Shown in pieces: positions 32,657-44,910 of a stretch of 64,000 nt of DNA. The position numbers and the translations under genes were made by a program. This DNA comes from Madurella fahalii (Eukaryota; Ascomycota; Sordariomycetes; Sordariales), in contig CM056875.1 in assembly GCA_029876055.1 (NCBI GenBank), positions 3,931,001-3,995,000 of the forward strand, read 5' to 3'. The first letter of the stretch is position 1; every line of letters begins with the position of its first letter. The notes beneath the pieces were generated by a model. That model saw only the letters and a program-made list of their open reading frames with translations, ran no database searches and was not told the origin of the DNA.

Positions 32657-35600
32657 GATGGATCTGAAAAGGATTGAAGTGAAAGCGATGAAGGTGAGTG
32701 CGATGAGGGTGGCGGCTTCGACCGTGATGTAGACGTTGAGGTTGCAGAGATAGCTCATTGCGCTGATGCTGCTGCAATGTCTTTGGACGGACTGGGAGGC
32801 GGCGGAGACGGACGGCGTATTTCTATCCGTCGACCGACTGGCCGGTCGCTGCAATGAGCTGGCAGCCGCGGCTGGAGTCTCGCCATTTGTCAAGGTTGGG
32901 CCTCAATGCCAGCCCTGGAATTGGCTCAATTGCCTTAGCTAAGCCCGAGTTGCTCGGCTTCTTCGAATAGCACAGCACAGCAGCACATCACAAGCTCGAC
33001 CAACTGAGCAGCCCAAGCCAAGGCCCGGCCGTCGAATGTGACTCTGCTGCTGGCAAGGAGTCAGTCTTCCGGTACTGATGAGGTGTCAAGGCGTAGACAA
33101 TGGGTCGGATGGCGGGACGAGTGTCGATGGGATCAGCGAGTGAGACTGTGACTCCGCCAATGATGTGGCCCCGCGTTCCCAATCGGAAGCAGCCCCGCCA
33201 CAGGCAGCACGCTGTCGCCCAGTCGTCGTTTCAGGGCTGTCGCTGGGCTTTGCTGGGCTTGGCTGGGTTCTGCTGGGTTCTGCTGGATCTCGATGCACCT
33301 GGAGGGGCATGTGAACTCGGCTTCCCACACGTGGCCCGCACACTCTCCGCTGTTGTCGGCTCCATGGTGGCGCCTTCACCCGACGCCGAACCCAATGTGT
33401 TTCAGCAGCACTGCCCGAGCAAGCGCTCTTCTCGCTTGGTTGACAGCGATGCCGCCACGTAGGCCTGCGCCAGGCCAGGGTTCTCGATCAATCAGCTTCG
33501 CCATTGCGCCGACTCTCCCAGGGCCAGTGCGTCCATGCGGGGTGAATGCGCAATTGTGCAAACTGAAGGGCTGGCCCGACGGCCACGATAACCGAAAATT
33601 CTGAGCTCGACCTGACATGCGAAGACTCAATTGACCTCTCCCAAGCCGAACGTTGGGCATTGCCGGTTACAATGAGGCACTCGAGACAGGGACAGCAGCA
33701 CCGCGTGCCGGATGTCAGGTACCTCAACGCTTGACCAGACGTCTCGGAAACTCGGGGTTGGGAACCTGCCCGCCCCTCGTCTCCCAGCCCCTGATTATGT
33801 GACATGCCATGCTTGCATGCCACCGATGAGGCTGGTGCAAGTACCGATCCTGGGATATCAACTCGCCATGAGGAATGGCGGTGAGGTTTGGGACTTGGCA
33901 CCAGTGCCATAACGAGTCGCTGCCCAAGCCTGCCCAACCCCCTTGGGCGGGTTAGGGTTAGAACACCTCATCGTTCAGAACAGCTGGCATCTCAATTGGT
34001 TTGGCGATCAAAGATTTGATGTTCCATATATATATATGTATGTATATATCTCCCCACCCTGGGCGAAGTGAAGATGGATTTTGTGCAGCTGCAGGATGGC
34101 GTCGGTAAGATGCTTGTCGGTAGACTGGTCTTGCCATATGCGCTGAGGTAAGTAATTCTACCGGGCTGATGCTGCTGTGAATTGTTGGCCGGCTTGATCG
34201 CTGCCGAAGCGGGTATCTACTGGGAAACATTCACCTAGGCATATCTGAAGTGAAGGGCGGATCACTCATGGATACACACTCACGGGAGGTTCTTATCCAT
34301 CCCGTCCGGGGCGTCCGTCCACGTCGGGTTGAAGTCGGCAATGGCACGTCCCTCGCGTGCCCGTATCAGCTAGCCAGAAGTTCACCAACGGCATCCCGTA
34401 TAAGAGAGGAATATGATTCAATAGCTGTATCGATTTCTCAAAGGGCTGGTTTGCTAGGCCCTAATGAGTTCGCAACATCTGCAGCCAGAGGAAAAGGGAT
34501 GCTGGGACTTGAACACCACTAGACAACCCCTCACCAGAACGCCAATAGTATGACAGAAAGCTCGTAGACCCCGGATGGCTTTCAGTAGGCCCCGCCTACC
34601 CCTCAAAAGTTATCCCACATCTCGGACTTCACCGTTCATTCAAAGACGGTAAAGTCTCCTTAGGATGGTGACGACCTAAGACATTGGACCCGCAACCCCC
34701 GGACCCACAACGGTCGTTCCTAGCCCCGCCGTTACTGTGCAACAGTGAGCCACTCGCTACGCTAAACCGAGCCATTCCCCGCAGATCGCCCGCGATAGTG
34801 GAGGCGAGGTCTTGCCCTCTCGGCCGAGAGACGGCACCAGCAGCGGTTCCAGCCCATGCGAAACAAAGGCATGGTAGACTCCAGCGCTCTCCATGTTCGC
34901 TTGGGGAACACTAGACGAGAACGCCGGAATTGTTCCTGTTGCTGCGACGTTTTAATTAAATACCTACGCCGGGCGGAATTGGAAAGAAAAGAACTAGTTG
35001 GTCGCGAGGCAAAGAAACGGCGGAGCTCGAATAGGGGGGTGGGCTCATTGCTACCGGCTACAGGCAGGATGCGCATAGGCCATGTGAGCTGGCCGTCACA
35101 TCAACCAAATTAGCCAATTCGTATTTCCCAGACCGTAATAACGAACATGACTTTGAGAGTGTAAAAGTGCATGATATATAGAGCACTGATCTTTCGCTAC
35201 CAGAGCCCGGATTCCAGAGGATATAAAGGGCAAGGTATTTACCCAATGTTCATCAACGCAACGGATTGCCCCCAAACACACACACACACACACACATCTA
35301 AAGGGTACATAGATGAAGGAGGGTGATAGGCTGGCTCTTTAGATTGGGTGGTGTATGAACCATTTAGGAAGAGAGGTAAACGGGAGGAGGAAAAGGTGTT
35401 TTGCAGGTTAAGATGTAAGTATACCGTCGAATGACTACTTGGGAGGGCGAGTTTTCAAGAGCTCGGATGTTGATTGAGTTTAAATGATATTCTAACGGTA
35501 GGACGATTGGTGGTTGGCTGGATATGAGAGTAAGGTAGTATGTTTGGGTCAATGGGCGAGGTTTGTGGGTGCACGTTTAGGTGTGGCGGTGCTTGGCAGA

Positions 35601-36135
35601 GGTCAATGATGAAATGCGTTATGGGCAGTTAATTAATTGCTGGCATAACAGCTGCACCCGTGGTGGGGACTCCCATATCTGTATATGCCAGTCCTCAATG
35701 GCCCCCTCTTCCTTTCTAACTACCCTATACTCCTTACCCTTGCTAGCTGTGGTTTCTGGTTATTATTACGTTCGGACGTTTGAGCAATTATCTGTCCAGC
35801 GGAATAGGCGGAATATCTATAGTGGCTACGTGGCGGTTTTATAGACTATATCCATGATCGACACCCTTCAAACACGACCAGAAGGAGAGTTAAGCGTCAC
35901 AGTGATAAGAATGCCACGTTCTAATACCGAGACAACCGTATCCAGGCTGCCATATACTCTGGACTTCTGAGCATAACCTCATTGATGCATGACAGAGTTT
36001 TAAATTGAGCGGACATTATACTAGGATCAGCCCTGTAAAACACCCATGCTGTAACCAAGCTCACTCCACGTGAGCCGTGAACCGCGATCCTTCAGCGTCC
36101 AGGTTTGCGGCTGTGTCCCGTACGGGAGTTTCCAT
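32657..36135. other. gene-free stretch
   Basis: About 3.5 kb without a supportable gene. It contains short GCTGGGTTCT-like direct repeats near 33240-33290, a TA/TG-rich tract near 34027-34048, and an AC microsatellite listed separately. Confidence 0.45.
35276..35296. repeat. AC dinucleotide repeat
   Basis: About ten AC units. It is a simple microsatellite with no gene overlap. Confidence 0.9.
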
Positions 36136-37119
36136 CTAGAATACGGGGACAGCAGCATGGCCCACGATGCCCTTGAATCTGACACTGCGCTTGCCAGGAG
36201 ACGTGGAGTTGGTTATTCTTAAGTATTCGTCGCGGACCATTCCCGAGGTGACGGACAGATCTTCTTCGGTAAAAGGAGTCTCCGGTCTCGTCCAGCCGAG
36301 CTCGGTGGGAAGACGTTCGTTCCCTGATGAAATGTCAGTCGCGAGCGCCCAATCCAGTAGCAATGCAGTAACGTACGGAAAAGATACTCGACGAGCCTCC
36401 TGTCTACCGTAAGCGACGTTTTATCACCAAGAATGGAGATATAGGCGGCTGTCTCTCCAATGGTGAAGGCCAAACCAAGCTCCGACATGGCGAATTCGGG
36501 ATTGGTTCTCCGAGACGTGCTCATGCGTCCCGCGATGGCAGCCGCACCGTTTACGGCGTTGATAATGTCGCGACGTCCCCAGTGAGAGCGCGTCTCGTCG
36601 AAGACCCTCCGATTGAATACGTCGGCATGTCCAAAGTAATTGTCAAGACGACTGTTGATACGTGTATTAGACACTTTGCTCAACAGCGGGGCTATCTTGT
36701 ATGCGGATAGACCTACGAGAGACTGGCATCGTGCTCCAGTACGTTGTGGCGGGTAAGATGATCGAGCGAGAACCACGTAGCATTAGGTTCTGGGTTTGTG
36801 CCGACAGCAAAGTCGAAGAGGAGGTTTGAGAGACCTTCGTCGAAGTTCGTGGCCGCGGCGAGACCGTCAATCAGATCTTGGTGGGTGATGTACTTGCCCG
36901 AGCGAGGCAAGAACCCATGATTCGCGAAGGCGTTCAGGAACGGACATGGACCACGGACTGTCGGGATGTCAGTCCTAGAACATGGACTAAGCAGTGGGAA
37001 GATCGTTTACCATCTCCTGCCTGGGGTCCTTGCCACTGCTCGAAAGGGTCACTTCCTTGGGCCGCAACGCATGTAACGGTAGCGGCCACCGTGAAGGAAA
37101 GGACTGTAATCGGCTTCAT
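36136..37119 (-). CDS. secreted heme-thiolate haloperoxidase (chloroperoxidase family)
   Basis: Exons are 37119..37011, 36957..36717, 36651..36377 and 36323..36136 (270 residues). All three introns (53, 65, 53 nt) have GT-AG ends and restore conserved sequence. The signal peptide is MKPITVLSFTVAATVTCVAA. The heme ligand is C41 in the family motif P-C-P, followed by FLNAFANHGFLPRSG. Downstream come HNVLEHDASLSRLDNYFGHA, the expected EHD-x-S-x-x-R block, and FTIGETAAYISILGD containing the candidate acid-base glutamate. The length fits this peroxidase family (unspecific peroxygenases and chloroperoxidase). It should act outside the cell with hydrogen peroxide on small organic molecules. Whether it halogenates or oxygenates cannot be told from sequence. 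A TATAAA lies about 100 bp upstream. Confidence 0.88.
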
Positions 37120-38778
37120 GCTCAAGATGCCACTGATTGCACAAGGGTCAGGTCTCAACGGAAGATGCTGTATCGACGTTGGTGAGAAGATTGAACTCTA
37201 TTGCGTGGCATGGCATTATTTATATTACAGACGCGGCCGGGTGCAATGTCACGACGGTTAATTGCAAGACGCGCAAACCTTTAGTCGCTTCTTCCATCAT
37301 TCCAGGATCATATGCCGCAGCTGTCGCCTCGCTGAGCATGGGGGACCACCGGCAGTGCCGGCTACGCCGCAAGGTCGAGAATCCGTTGCTAATTGCAAGC
37401 TGTTGATTGGATGCTTGGAGCAGCCCCTGGGCGGGAACCTCGATTTCATTTCAATGTCCGATTCAATCCGACGTAGGCCCATGGGTACGCGAATATGCCT
37501 GACCAGGGTCGCCTGCGGACGGGTGTGACTGCACGGTCAAGGTGGATTTTCATCCTACATCCTAAATGCCCAACGTCGTAATAGGATGTGGCAGGACTCG
37601 CCGATCGGCATTCTAAAAGTGCCCGCCCCGTCGGAGATGGAACAAAATAATGGTTCCAACGGGGTTACAGGCCAAGGCCCGAGGGCTCCGGGGGGCATTG
37701 TTGTTGGGGTTCACGGTAAGAAAAGGTAAGGCTAGGTAGGTACCTATAACAAAATTCTAGGGTTGCCTAGGGATATGGGATGGATGGTACCGTAGCTGAC
37801 CACCTCGGGTGTGCTCGGGCTGGGATCATTGCATGGCAATACCCCGGGTTGTAACCGATGTTCGAGAAGATGCATGCGAAGGTCTCTGGCCGGTTACGTT
37901 CCGCGGATTTGGATCCATACGCGTAAACCGCTTGGCCACTGGCGACGTGCCTCGGTGGTGCCTTGGTCGCAAATGAGCTGCCACTACGGTAATTGGCCGC
38001 CCATGCCGAGCCCTTAGACCCGAGTAACGGCGATGCAGCCCTTTTGAATTCCCAAGTCTGCCCGTGCATGTTAGGGTTAAGCGGGTGCAACCCACAGGTC
38101 TAACCGTGAGTTGATTTCTGCCCCTTAAGTCCCCAGAAAGAGTCTGTATCATGGTTCCTACACCTATTCATCTTTTCAGCACATTTGGTACCCGATTCGA
38201 TTTATCAAAGAACCCCACCCTCTTGTCTACGCAGCATGGTAGTTTCTAGGTAGCAATCCGACATGCGGCTGTCGGCTCAGGTATAACAGATTGCAGGAAG
38301 ATTACGTGTCTAGCTTCATCGGACTGGATGCTGAGGTACGTAATGGAGGGCAACATCTTGCGTGCAGGAAGGGTGGTTTTCGGTTCGCAAATATTGATCG
38401 TGAGCGAATACCACTGGGAGGCCGGGGAAGAGCCTGAGGGGTGAGTTTGGGCAGTGCCGAATGGGATTATGGGAAACGCGGCATGGCGTTATAGCAGATT
38501 GGGGCTGCGACATCTGGGTAGGTTTATACAAGCTAAGGCGGTACGGGAACTATCGGTCACTAATAGGGAAGGAAGACATTGTGAAGGACCTATAAACCTA
38601 TAAGGGGCTGTGTGGGTGTATCAGCCATCGAATGAGGCAATGGCCAAGTTAGAAAACTTCAGCTCCTACTTGGAAGTGCAGGTGGCGAAGGTGAAGGGTC
38701 TATTTCTCTTTTGCGGTGCATTTTTAAGGCAATCATGCTGGTTACCACTTATATACTTCCCCCTAACTAACAGCCGCT
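37120..38778. other. gene-free stretch
   Basis: Promoter of the haloperoxidase at the left; otherwise no coding signal that I can support. Confidence 0.45.
37219..37224 (-). promoter_or_regulatory. candidate TATA box of the haloperoxidase gene
   Basis: TATAAA on the minus strand, about 100 bp before the ATG at 37119. The spacing suits a fungal core promoter. Confidence 0.4.
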
Positions 38779-39243
38779 TTAATACCAGCGATCTATGGGA
38801 TTCCTTGCGTGGGCTATCTGGCAAATACAGTTCAGCACCGGCGACACAGGCGCACAGGTCAGGGGGCAAGTAATCTCAAGAGTGCTACCACAGCCGGATC
38901 CACCTCCGCTGCTTTTACCGCGGCCCCTGTAGCTTCTCTGCACATGGACCCTAAAATCTGCCTCGCCGGTTGCAAGCCTGTCGACAAAGCACACTTTATC
39001 GTTGCTTAGGTCGAGCGCCCGGGACTTGGTGCTAGCGTAGTTAAAGTACAAGTACAAGTAGAGGTGGAAGTCTCCGTCGAACAGGCTTTGTCCAACACCC
39101 TGCGACGGGCTCTTGAAACGGTCCGGCAATAACAAGCACCCAAAGTTACTGCCAGGGTTGGTTGGGGGGGAAGGGGGACGCGTGCAACCCCGCAGCTGGT
39201 TGGGTCTGCAGCAGCCGTCGACCTCGTACAGCTCAAGCTGCAA
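38779..39243 (-). other. possible coding exon, unidentified
   Basis: An open minus-strand stretch of 154 codons with several cysteines and coding-like runs (QLELYEVDGCCRPNQLRG, KSRALDLSNDKVCFVDRLA). No start or splice chain could be settled, and no family is recognised. It lies directly downstream of the relic fragments at 39.4-39.9 kb and may belong to the same decayed locus or to a third copy. Confidence 0.3.
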
Positions 39244-39384
39244 GGTCTTCTCGCTCTCGGACCGGGACGTGACTCTGTGGCAGCTGCGCGCGGGATTCGG
39301 ATCCGTCGGTGTGCTGCCGCCGTCCAGAGACTAGGTTCCTTGTTTGGAAGGTCAACCAGGCCCTAGGCCCCAGGCGCTGTCTGC

Positions 39385-39870
39385 TCAGTTGGCTGACTCG
39401 GACATCTGGATGTGGATGCCGCGACCAAATATATCTCGCTCGACGGCCTGCTCGGTGGTTTGAAAGGGCGCGATCGCGTTGGGGCACATGTGGAGCTTGC
39501 CGATGGCTGTCGTTTCAAGGGGCGTGCAAAGCAGCCTTCTTTGAAGAGTGAGAAAATAACGATGATGTCAGACTTCATCTTGGGTTGCGCGTTATTGTAA
39601 CCCTACCTCCCTCTCCCCCCAAAACAAATACCCCTCGGTTCGGTGAACAACCACCCAAACCACCACCGCTAGAACTGCCGCTGCTATTAGCCTTCGCCCT
39701 CGGAAACCGTGCAATTCGACGTAGAACATGGCCTTGTTGGAGGGCGAGATTTGACCCTGGGCACTATCAGAGCGGTCCCCGCTGGCGTACTACTTGCGGA
39801 AGTATAGGGCGCCCCCGAACGTATTCTGGTTGGCGATCATGGTTGTGGCCGTAAAGAGTTTGAAGCCCAT
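39385..39870 (-). pseudogene. relic copy B of an unidentified duplicated family
   Basis: Two coding-like minus-strand pieces lie in order. The upstream piece (39870..39710) begins MGFKLFTATTMIANQN and goes on YASGDRSDSAQGQISPSN, but is broken by a TAG at 39789-39791 (a CAG-to-TAG change would explain it). The downstream piece (about 39545..39385) reads LETTAIGKLHMCPNA and RDIFGRGIHIQMSESAN and is similar to relic A at 40.1-40.3 kb. No intact model can be built. Function is unknown. Confidence 0.4.
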
Positions 39871-40114
39871 CGGCAGGCTATCAGCAATATGGCTTATTCA
39901 CAGTGTCCATATTGATGTTCTCAAGCCTTATGTAGTAGCTTAGTCCCGTTATAGATTGAGAAAAGCGTTGTTCTCGGCCAGGGCGGCCGGCAAGCTGCGG
40001 GCTACAAGTGGCTGATCCTACCGCTGTGATCTTGAAACTTCTGTAACGTGTGGAAAGTGAGTTCTTGTTGCGAAACATTGCTGTTGTTGGTCAATCCCGT
40101 GGATTGGAATTTAC

Positions 40115-40485
40115 CTGTGTAAAGTGATCTCTGCCTTGGTGCGTCATAACATTGATGCCCCGGTCAAATATGTTCCCATCTAGCCACCTGGATGGGGGAG
40201 ACAAATCAGCGTCAGCATTGTGACATGAGCTCAGCTTTCCCAACTCGGTGGTCTCAATCCGCAGAGCCGCAGTCAGCGCCTCCGAAGAACTCTGACATGG
40301 CTATGTGCTGAGCGCGATGTCCGGAACGGACCTGCCGCACAACACGCCGGTCAGAGTCATACGAAGCAGCTCCACTATCGTTCGGATCAACTTCGCAAAA
40401 CTCAGTACCCCATGCTTGCTCATTTGGTGTCGTTACACAACCAGCTGATTCGGGAGAGCCGAGCACATTCACAATGAAGGCGCTG
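40115..40485 (-). pseudogene. relic copy A of an unidentified duplicated family
   Basis: Coding-like minus-strand sequence: SAFIVNVLGSPESAGC and TEFCEVDPNDSGAASYDS, then in another frame SSSEALTAALRIETTELGKL, SSCHNADADLSPPSRWLDGN and IFDRGINVMTHQGRDHFTQ, followed by a GTAAAT donor-like site at 40114. The second part matches relic B in the pattern E-T-T-x2-G-K-L-x2-C-x-N-A and I-F-x-R-G-I. Differences between the copies fall largely at third codon positions (GAG/GAA, ACC/ACG, GGA/GGC, CTG/CTC, TGT/TGC, AAT/AAC), which supports real past coding on this strand. It may still be a gene with an unresolved intron of about 40 nt, but that is unusually short. Confidence 0.4.
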
Positions 40486-42058
40486 TCAGCTTTCTGAGTG
40501 AAAATCGATCATACCATTAATAGCAGCCACATCCCCGCAAATACAGGTGAAGGTGATTGTCGATCGGCCGGTAGAGCCGGTAAGCAGTTACACGCCGGAG
40601 ACGAAGCCAACATCAAGCCAGTCATTAACCCCGTGGCAACGACGACATCTCCCAGCAGCATTGAGCCCCCGTGTCCGACGATGATAGCTCGCAGTTGGCC
40701 CCATCCAGAGCCTAATTTATGTCCAAGATTTTGTTTGGAGTTCGAATGCTAGTCAGTGGCTCAGGATCGGATCCAGTGAGAGCGGTACGGCATTTATCGC
40801 CGCTAGCATCTGAACAGACGTCTACAAGAATACAGACATCGTATTGGTCGAGGCCAGATTCAACCAGGACCAAGCCTCCATTGCCGTGGTTGCAGAAAAA
40901 GTTACCTTGTTTCAGGGTGACCATTCACGCGTATCCCTCAAGCATCCCGCCTTGATCGACTGCGCCACGTTGCAAGCGCACCTGCCTAAGCGCGACAGGG
41001 GTACCAACTCGATTATGATTATCGTTGGCAATGCCAAAGGGCGGCAACCGCTACACCTCCTCCAACTAAACTGACACAGATAAGGCGGGCATTTTGGCGC
41101 TCTACATGAACGATGTCAACATTCTCTGCACTGTTGATAAGGGCGCCAACGCGTGTCCGGAACGTCGCACGCCACGGCAAGCCACGGCGGGTCCGCTGAC
41201 GTGTTTCTTGCGCGATCCCCGAACTTAAATTGCAGTTCCGCTGCCGGTGGGCGCAGCATGCTGATGCGGCTGAAGTAGCATCCCATCCAGGTGTGTCGGC
41301 GGCACAGAAGTGGTCTGGTGACTGGGGTGATCCGAACACGGATCATATGCAGAGGTTGTCCAGCGGGACGAATGTAGAATGCGATCCAGGGCTCGCCGCC
41401 AGCCCCTGAGTACGCGTCATAGCCTGAGACACCGATGGACAAGCAGCTTTACGGCGCGGGAGATTTCGGGTGGGCTGAGTGCATGCCTGAAAGTTCGAGG
41501 TAAGCCTAGGATACACTCCCTACTATGCTATAATGAGTGGTGAGGAAAATGTTAACTTGGGACGAGCGATGTGTGTCATAACTGGTTATAAGGAAGCGGA
41601 ATCCGCGATAAGAAAAACAAGGGTTAATTACTACCTGATTTAATTCGATTAAGAGTGACTTGGAAGGGAATTAACGTCAGATAATCACTTATTCAATCCT
41701 ACAAAATAATATAATACGGCACATAAGCCGCCCATTATGGTGGATTAAAATACTAAATCACAGTGCCACATGTAAAGACAGATACATGAGTTCGTTTGGC
41801 CTCTTCTCGTCCCTATGTCGTTGCTTAGGAGGGACAGGATACAAACTTCCCTTGAATTAATATGAACATGATTGTCCCACATCTCAACTCATACCCAAAA
41901 CTTCCCCTCGTAATGATGAGTTCTGGCGTATCAGTAGATTCCTTTTCTCTAGAAAACACTTTCAATTTACCAACTTTCAATAGTTCTAACCACAAAATTC
42001 CCCCTAGCTATTCAACCTCCAAAACCGTACCATGATTGGAACAGGTTCGAGAGCCTCC
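40486..42058. other. gene-poor stretch with unresolved coding-like pieces
   Basis: Between 40.7 and 41.4 kb both strands have open stretches with fairly GC-rich third positions; for instance the + strand reads QASIAVVAEKVTLFQGDH at about 40870. No consistent gene model emerges. From 41.5 to 42.0 kb the sequence turns AT-rich and looks non-coding. Confidence 0.35.
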
Positions 42059-42586
42059 CTACATACTCTCTGTCTGGTTGATGTAAAACGGTACCATCTC
42101 CTCCCTGATCATGAACGAACAAATCCCCGCAGCCGAGCACAATCCACGCATATTATCCCAGACAGAAAAGTCCGCCCGACCATCAAACGAAGTACCTCCA
42201 GACATAAGTGTCAGCCGAAGCAAGAGGGTGAAATTCTGCCCTGGATTCCAGTATGACGTGTCGCGGTTCCCTTCGGGTGGGAAAAAAGCAAAAGCCCACT
42301 TCCCATACGGCACCTCAGTGCAATCGAACAGTTCACCGTATGGAGGAGAATAGTAGGAGAATTTGGTGATGCATTGTGTCGGGTCTGTTGAGTTGGCATA
42401 ATCATTAATGTCCCGGATCTCGACGGCCAAGGTATTAAGTGGCTCATCGCGCGAGCCGGCCCCTCTGTCAGGAAGGGCGGAAACGGCGAGTCTGCTGATT
42501 TCCCATGGCTGGGATTGAACGGCTACGGCCACCGAAGCCGTGACAGCGGGGAGGAGGATATAGATTAGTCGGCTTGCAATAATCAT
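42059..42586 (-). CDS. small secreted protein, unknown
   Basis: This intronless gene encodes 175 residues with a signal peptide (core LIYILLPAVTASVAVAV). The mature protein has four cysteines (TQCITKF, LFDCTEV, GLCSAAGICSF), two Asn-glycosylation sites and an aromatic, beta-rich look (KFSYYSPPYGELF, YGKWAFAFFPPEG). Size, cysteine spacing and secretion fit an effector-like or wall-associated fungal protein, but no named family is recognised. It sits in a gene-poor neighbourhood next to the relic region. Confidence 0.65.
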   Translation of the reverse strand: MIIASRLIYILLPAVTASVAVAVQSQPWEISRLAVSALPDRGAGSRDEPLNTLAVEIRDINDYANSTDPTQCITKFSYYSPPYGELFDCTEVPYGKWAFAFFPPEGNRDTSYWNPGQNFTLLLRLTLMSGGTSFDGRADFSVWDNMRGLCSAAGICSFMIREEMVPFYINQTESM

Positions 42587-43621
42587 GCTTGCGAATTTAG
42601 GTAGGTGAGGCCCAAAAGTCGAGGAATGGTTTAGGAGCCCTACGCTTTCGGCGTTGTTTGAGTATAATGAATTGGTTTTCGTAAAGAAAGCCGCTGGACC
42701 ACGTATCCCGTGGGAGTAAGACGGGTCAATTCTGCCGGTTCAAGGAAACGTTAACCATCCCTTACAGGAAGGTTGTAGTGTATCGTATGCCCCCTAGTCT
42801 CGCTGAGCACACTCTGTTGTACTTGGATAATAAAGCACCCAGCTCTAAAATATTCCCGGCTAAAATTTGTTGCAACCTGAAGTCATTAACTCTCCACTGT
42901 GTTAGAGTAGGCGTACGTCAGATCAGCTCCTGAGAAAAGCGTTCCATTCCGTTGAGTGTTCCGTCCAGGATCTTGAAAGACTAGGTGGAACGGTTTCGGC
43001 AGCACTATTCTGAGCCGAACCTCTACATATTGCACACTTGGTTATATCTAACGCACTCATTATCATATCGGCAGCCCAAGTCCTGGATCCATGTCCGTGA
43101 TCCCCGTATGAGATAAACTGAACAGTGAATATGGAAATAAACAGATATTTCTGACGCAATACCCTGCGTGGATATGGTGCTACAATGCTCCAACGTGATG
43201 GAACTATAGAGTGCTCGTATTTGCGCCATCGGACCCCCGGACGGCTGATTCGGCTGTATCCAAGCTCCCTTCCGACAGCGGCCACGATCTGTAGGGGCGT
43301 CGTCCCTGAATCAGCGTTGAAACGAACAGACTTTGCGAAACGACTTTCCGCGTATAACCTTGACCTCGCAGGCTGAATGACTAACCCGCCTGTCCCACAC
43401 ATATATCACAAGCGGATATGCGGGTGATCAAAAACAATTGGCTTTTGAAAGGCTATGAACTTCGCATAAAACACCAGTCCACACTCTAGCAAGATTCTCA
43501 AGCTCCCTTCAAGCCTATCCTATCATCAAGGAACTGAGCCAGTTCTCACCGTCAGAGGCCTTGCTACCCTAAACTCACAAACTGATAGCGCTGGGGTATT
43601 CATGCCCCGTATACCATGACC
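42587..43621. other. gene-free stretch
   Basis: No supportable gene. The part next to 42587 is the promoter of the small secreted protein gene. Confidence 0.45.
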
Positions 43622-44910
43622 TCACTCCCTGGAGAAAGGTTTTGGCTCAGGGACATGATCTAGAGTGCCGCCCATGGACAGAAGCCGCACAGCGCCGGGC
43701 GTCTCGAGACTATTACTTCCTCCATACAGAAAGTTTGTTGGGAAGCCGGCATCAAAAGGAACAGCGCTCTCAATCTCCCGTATATCATCGTCAGAAAGCT
43801 TGATGTTCAGCGCGTCGATGTTGCCCTTGAGATGCGCAATCGTCCGGCCCCCGACGATGGGGAAGACGTAGGGTGCCTTGCTGGTGACGTAGGCCAGTGC
43901 AACGCTGGTGACAAGCGTGTTCTTGCGCTTGGCCACGGCCTCAAGCGCCCTGCTGACCTTAATATCGGTCTCTGATGCCTCAGTAGCGCGGCCCTCTCTC
44001 TTGTCGCTCTGCCGTTGCGCCTCGGTCTTGAACTTCCCGCCGCCCAGGGCGTCCCAGGGAGCCAGGGCCATGCCCTCGGCACGACACATGGGGATAATCT
44101 CGCGCTCAAAGTCACGTGCGGCGGCTGACCATCGGCCCTGGTAGACCGAGAACTGTCGGAGGCCGTGGCAGCGGGCATACTCATTCGCCTTGCTTACAAC
44201 CCAGGCAGGCGTGTCCGAAATACCGAGGAATAAGACCTTTCCAGAGGCCACCAAGTGGTTGAGCGATTGCATAAGCTCAGGGATCGATGTCGAAAAATCC
44301 CACCAGTGCACATAGAGCTACGAAAGAAGAAACGTTAGGATTGGGCAACTCGCCAAGAAATGAGGTGAATGAAGCACAAGGGAAGAGACATACAAGGTCG
44401 ATGTAGTCTGTCTGTAGTTTTTCGAGACTAGCCTTGACCGACATGTGCAGGCTCTTGGGGCCGTTGCCATTGAAGTTGACGAGGATCTTCTGTTTGGGGG
44501 GCTGGCCCTCGACGGCCTGGTAGTTGGTGGTGTACTTGGTCGCAATCACCATCTGATCGCGGTTGTTGCGCTTCTTCATCCACGCGCCAATTCGCTTCTC
44601 CGACTCTTCGAATTGGTAGTTGTTGGACGTATCGATGAAGTTACCCCCCTGCTCAAAGAAGTAATCGAGGATCTCCTCAGTGGTCTTTTCGTCACAAGCG
44701 CCCACTAACAACCGATGATCAGAATAAGCAAAGCTCCGCCTTTGTTTGAATCCGGCTGGAGTGCTCACTGTAATCTCTCCAGGCATCGCCAAAGTTCATG
44801 CCACCAAGGCATAGCGGGCTGACTCGAACCGAGGCGGTGGGAGATAGCAAACGATACCGGGCTAGGAGGCTCTGAGGAGCCGGCGCCGGCGGCAACGGAC
44901 TGACGGGCAT
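43622..44910 (-). CDS. aldo-keto reductase, aryl-alcohol dehydrogenase / norsolorinic acid reductase type
   Basis: Exons are 44910..44769, 44704..44394 and 44317..43622 (382 residues). Intron 1 restores RDYMGACDEKTTEEIL; intron 2 restores DYIDLLYVHWWDF. The catalytic tetrad of aldo-keto reductases is visible: D72 and Y77 in FIDTSNNY, K104 in ATKY, and H155 in VHWWD. Other marks are SPLCLGGMNFGDAW, LVASGKVLFLGISDTPAW and FSVYQGRWSAAARDFERE. The protein fits the yeast AAD and Aspergillus stcV/norA group of NADPH-dependent reductases acting on aryl aldehydes or ketones. It should be cytosolic. It is not next to a polyketide synthase, so a catabolic or detoxifying role is as likely as a biosynthetic one. 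An ATG at 44982 is also in frame, but 44910 begins the conserved MPVSPLPPAPAPQSLL. Confidence 0.88.

Noticed and set aside
33948..33963. Two tandem TTAGGG-like units
   Set aside because: Only two units, interstitial and next to ordinary sequence; too short for a telomere or telomere scar.
34480..34560. tRNA-like B-box (GTTCAAGTCCC on the minus strand)
   Set aside because: No matching A box, anticodon arm or acceptor-stem pairing could be found upstream.
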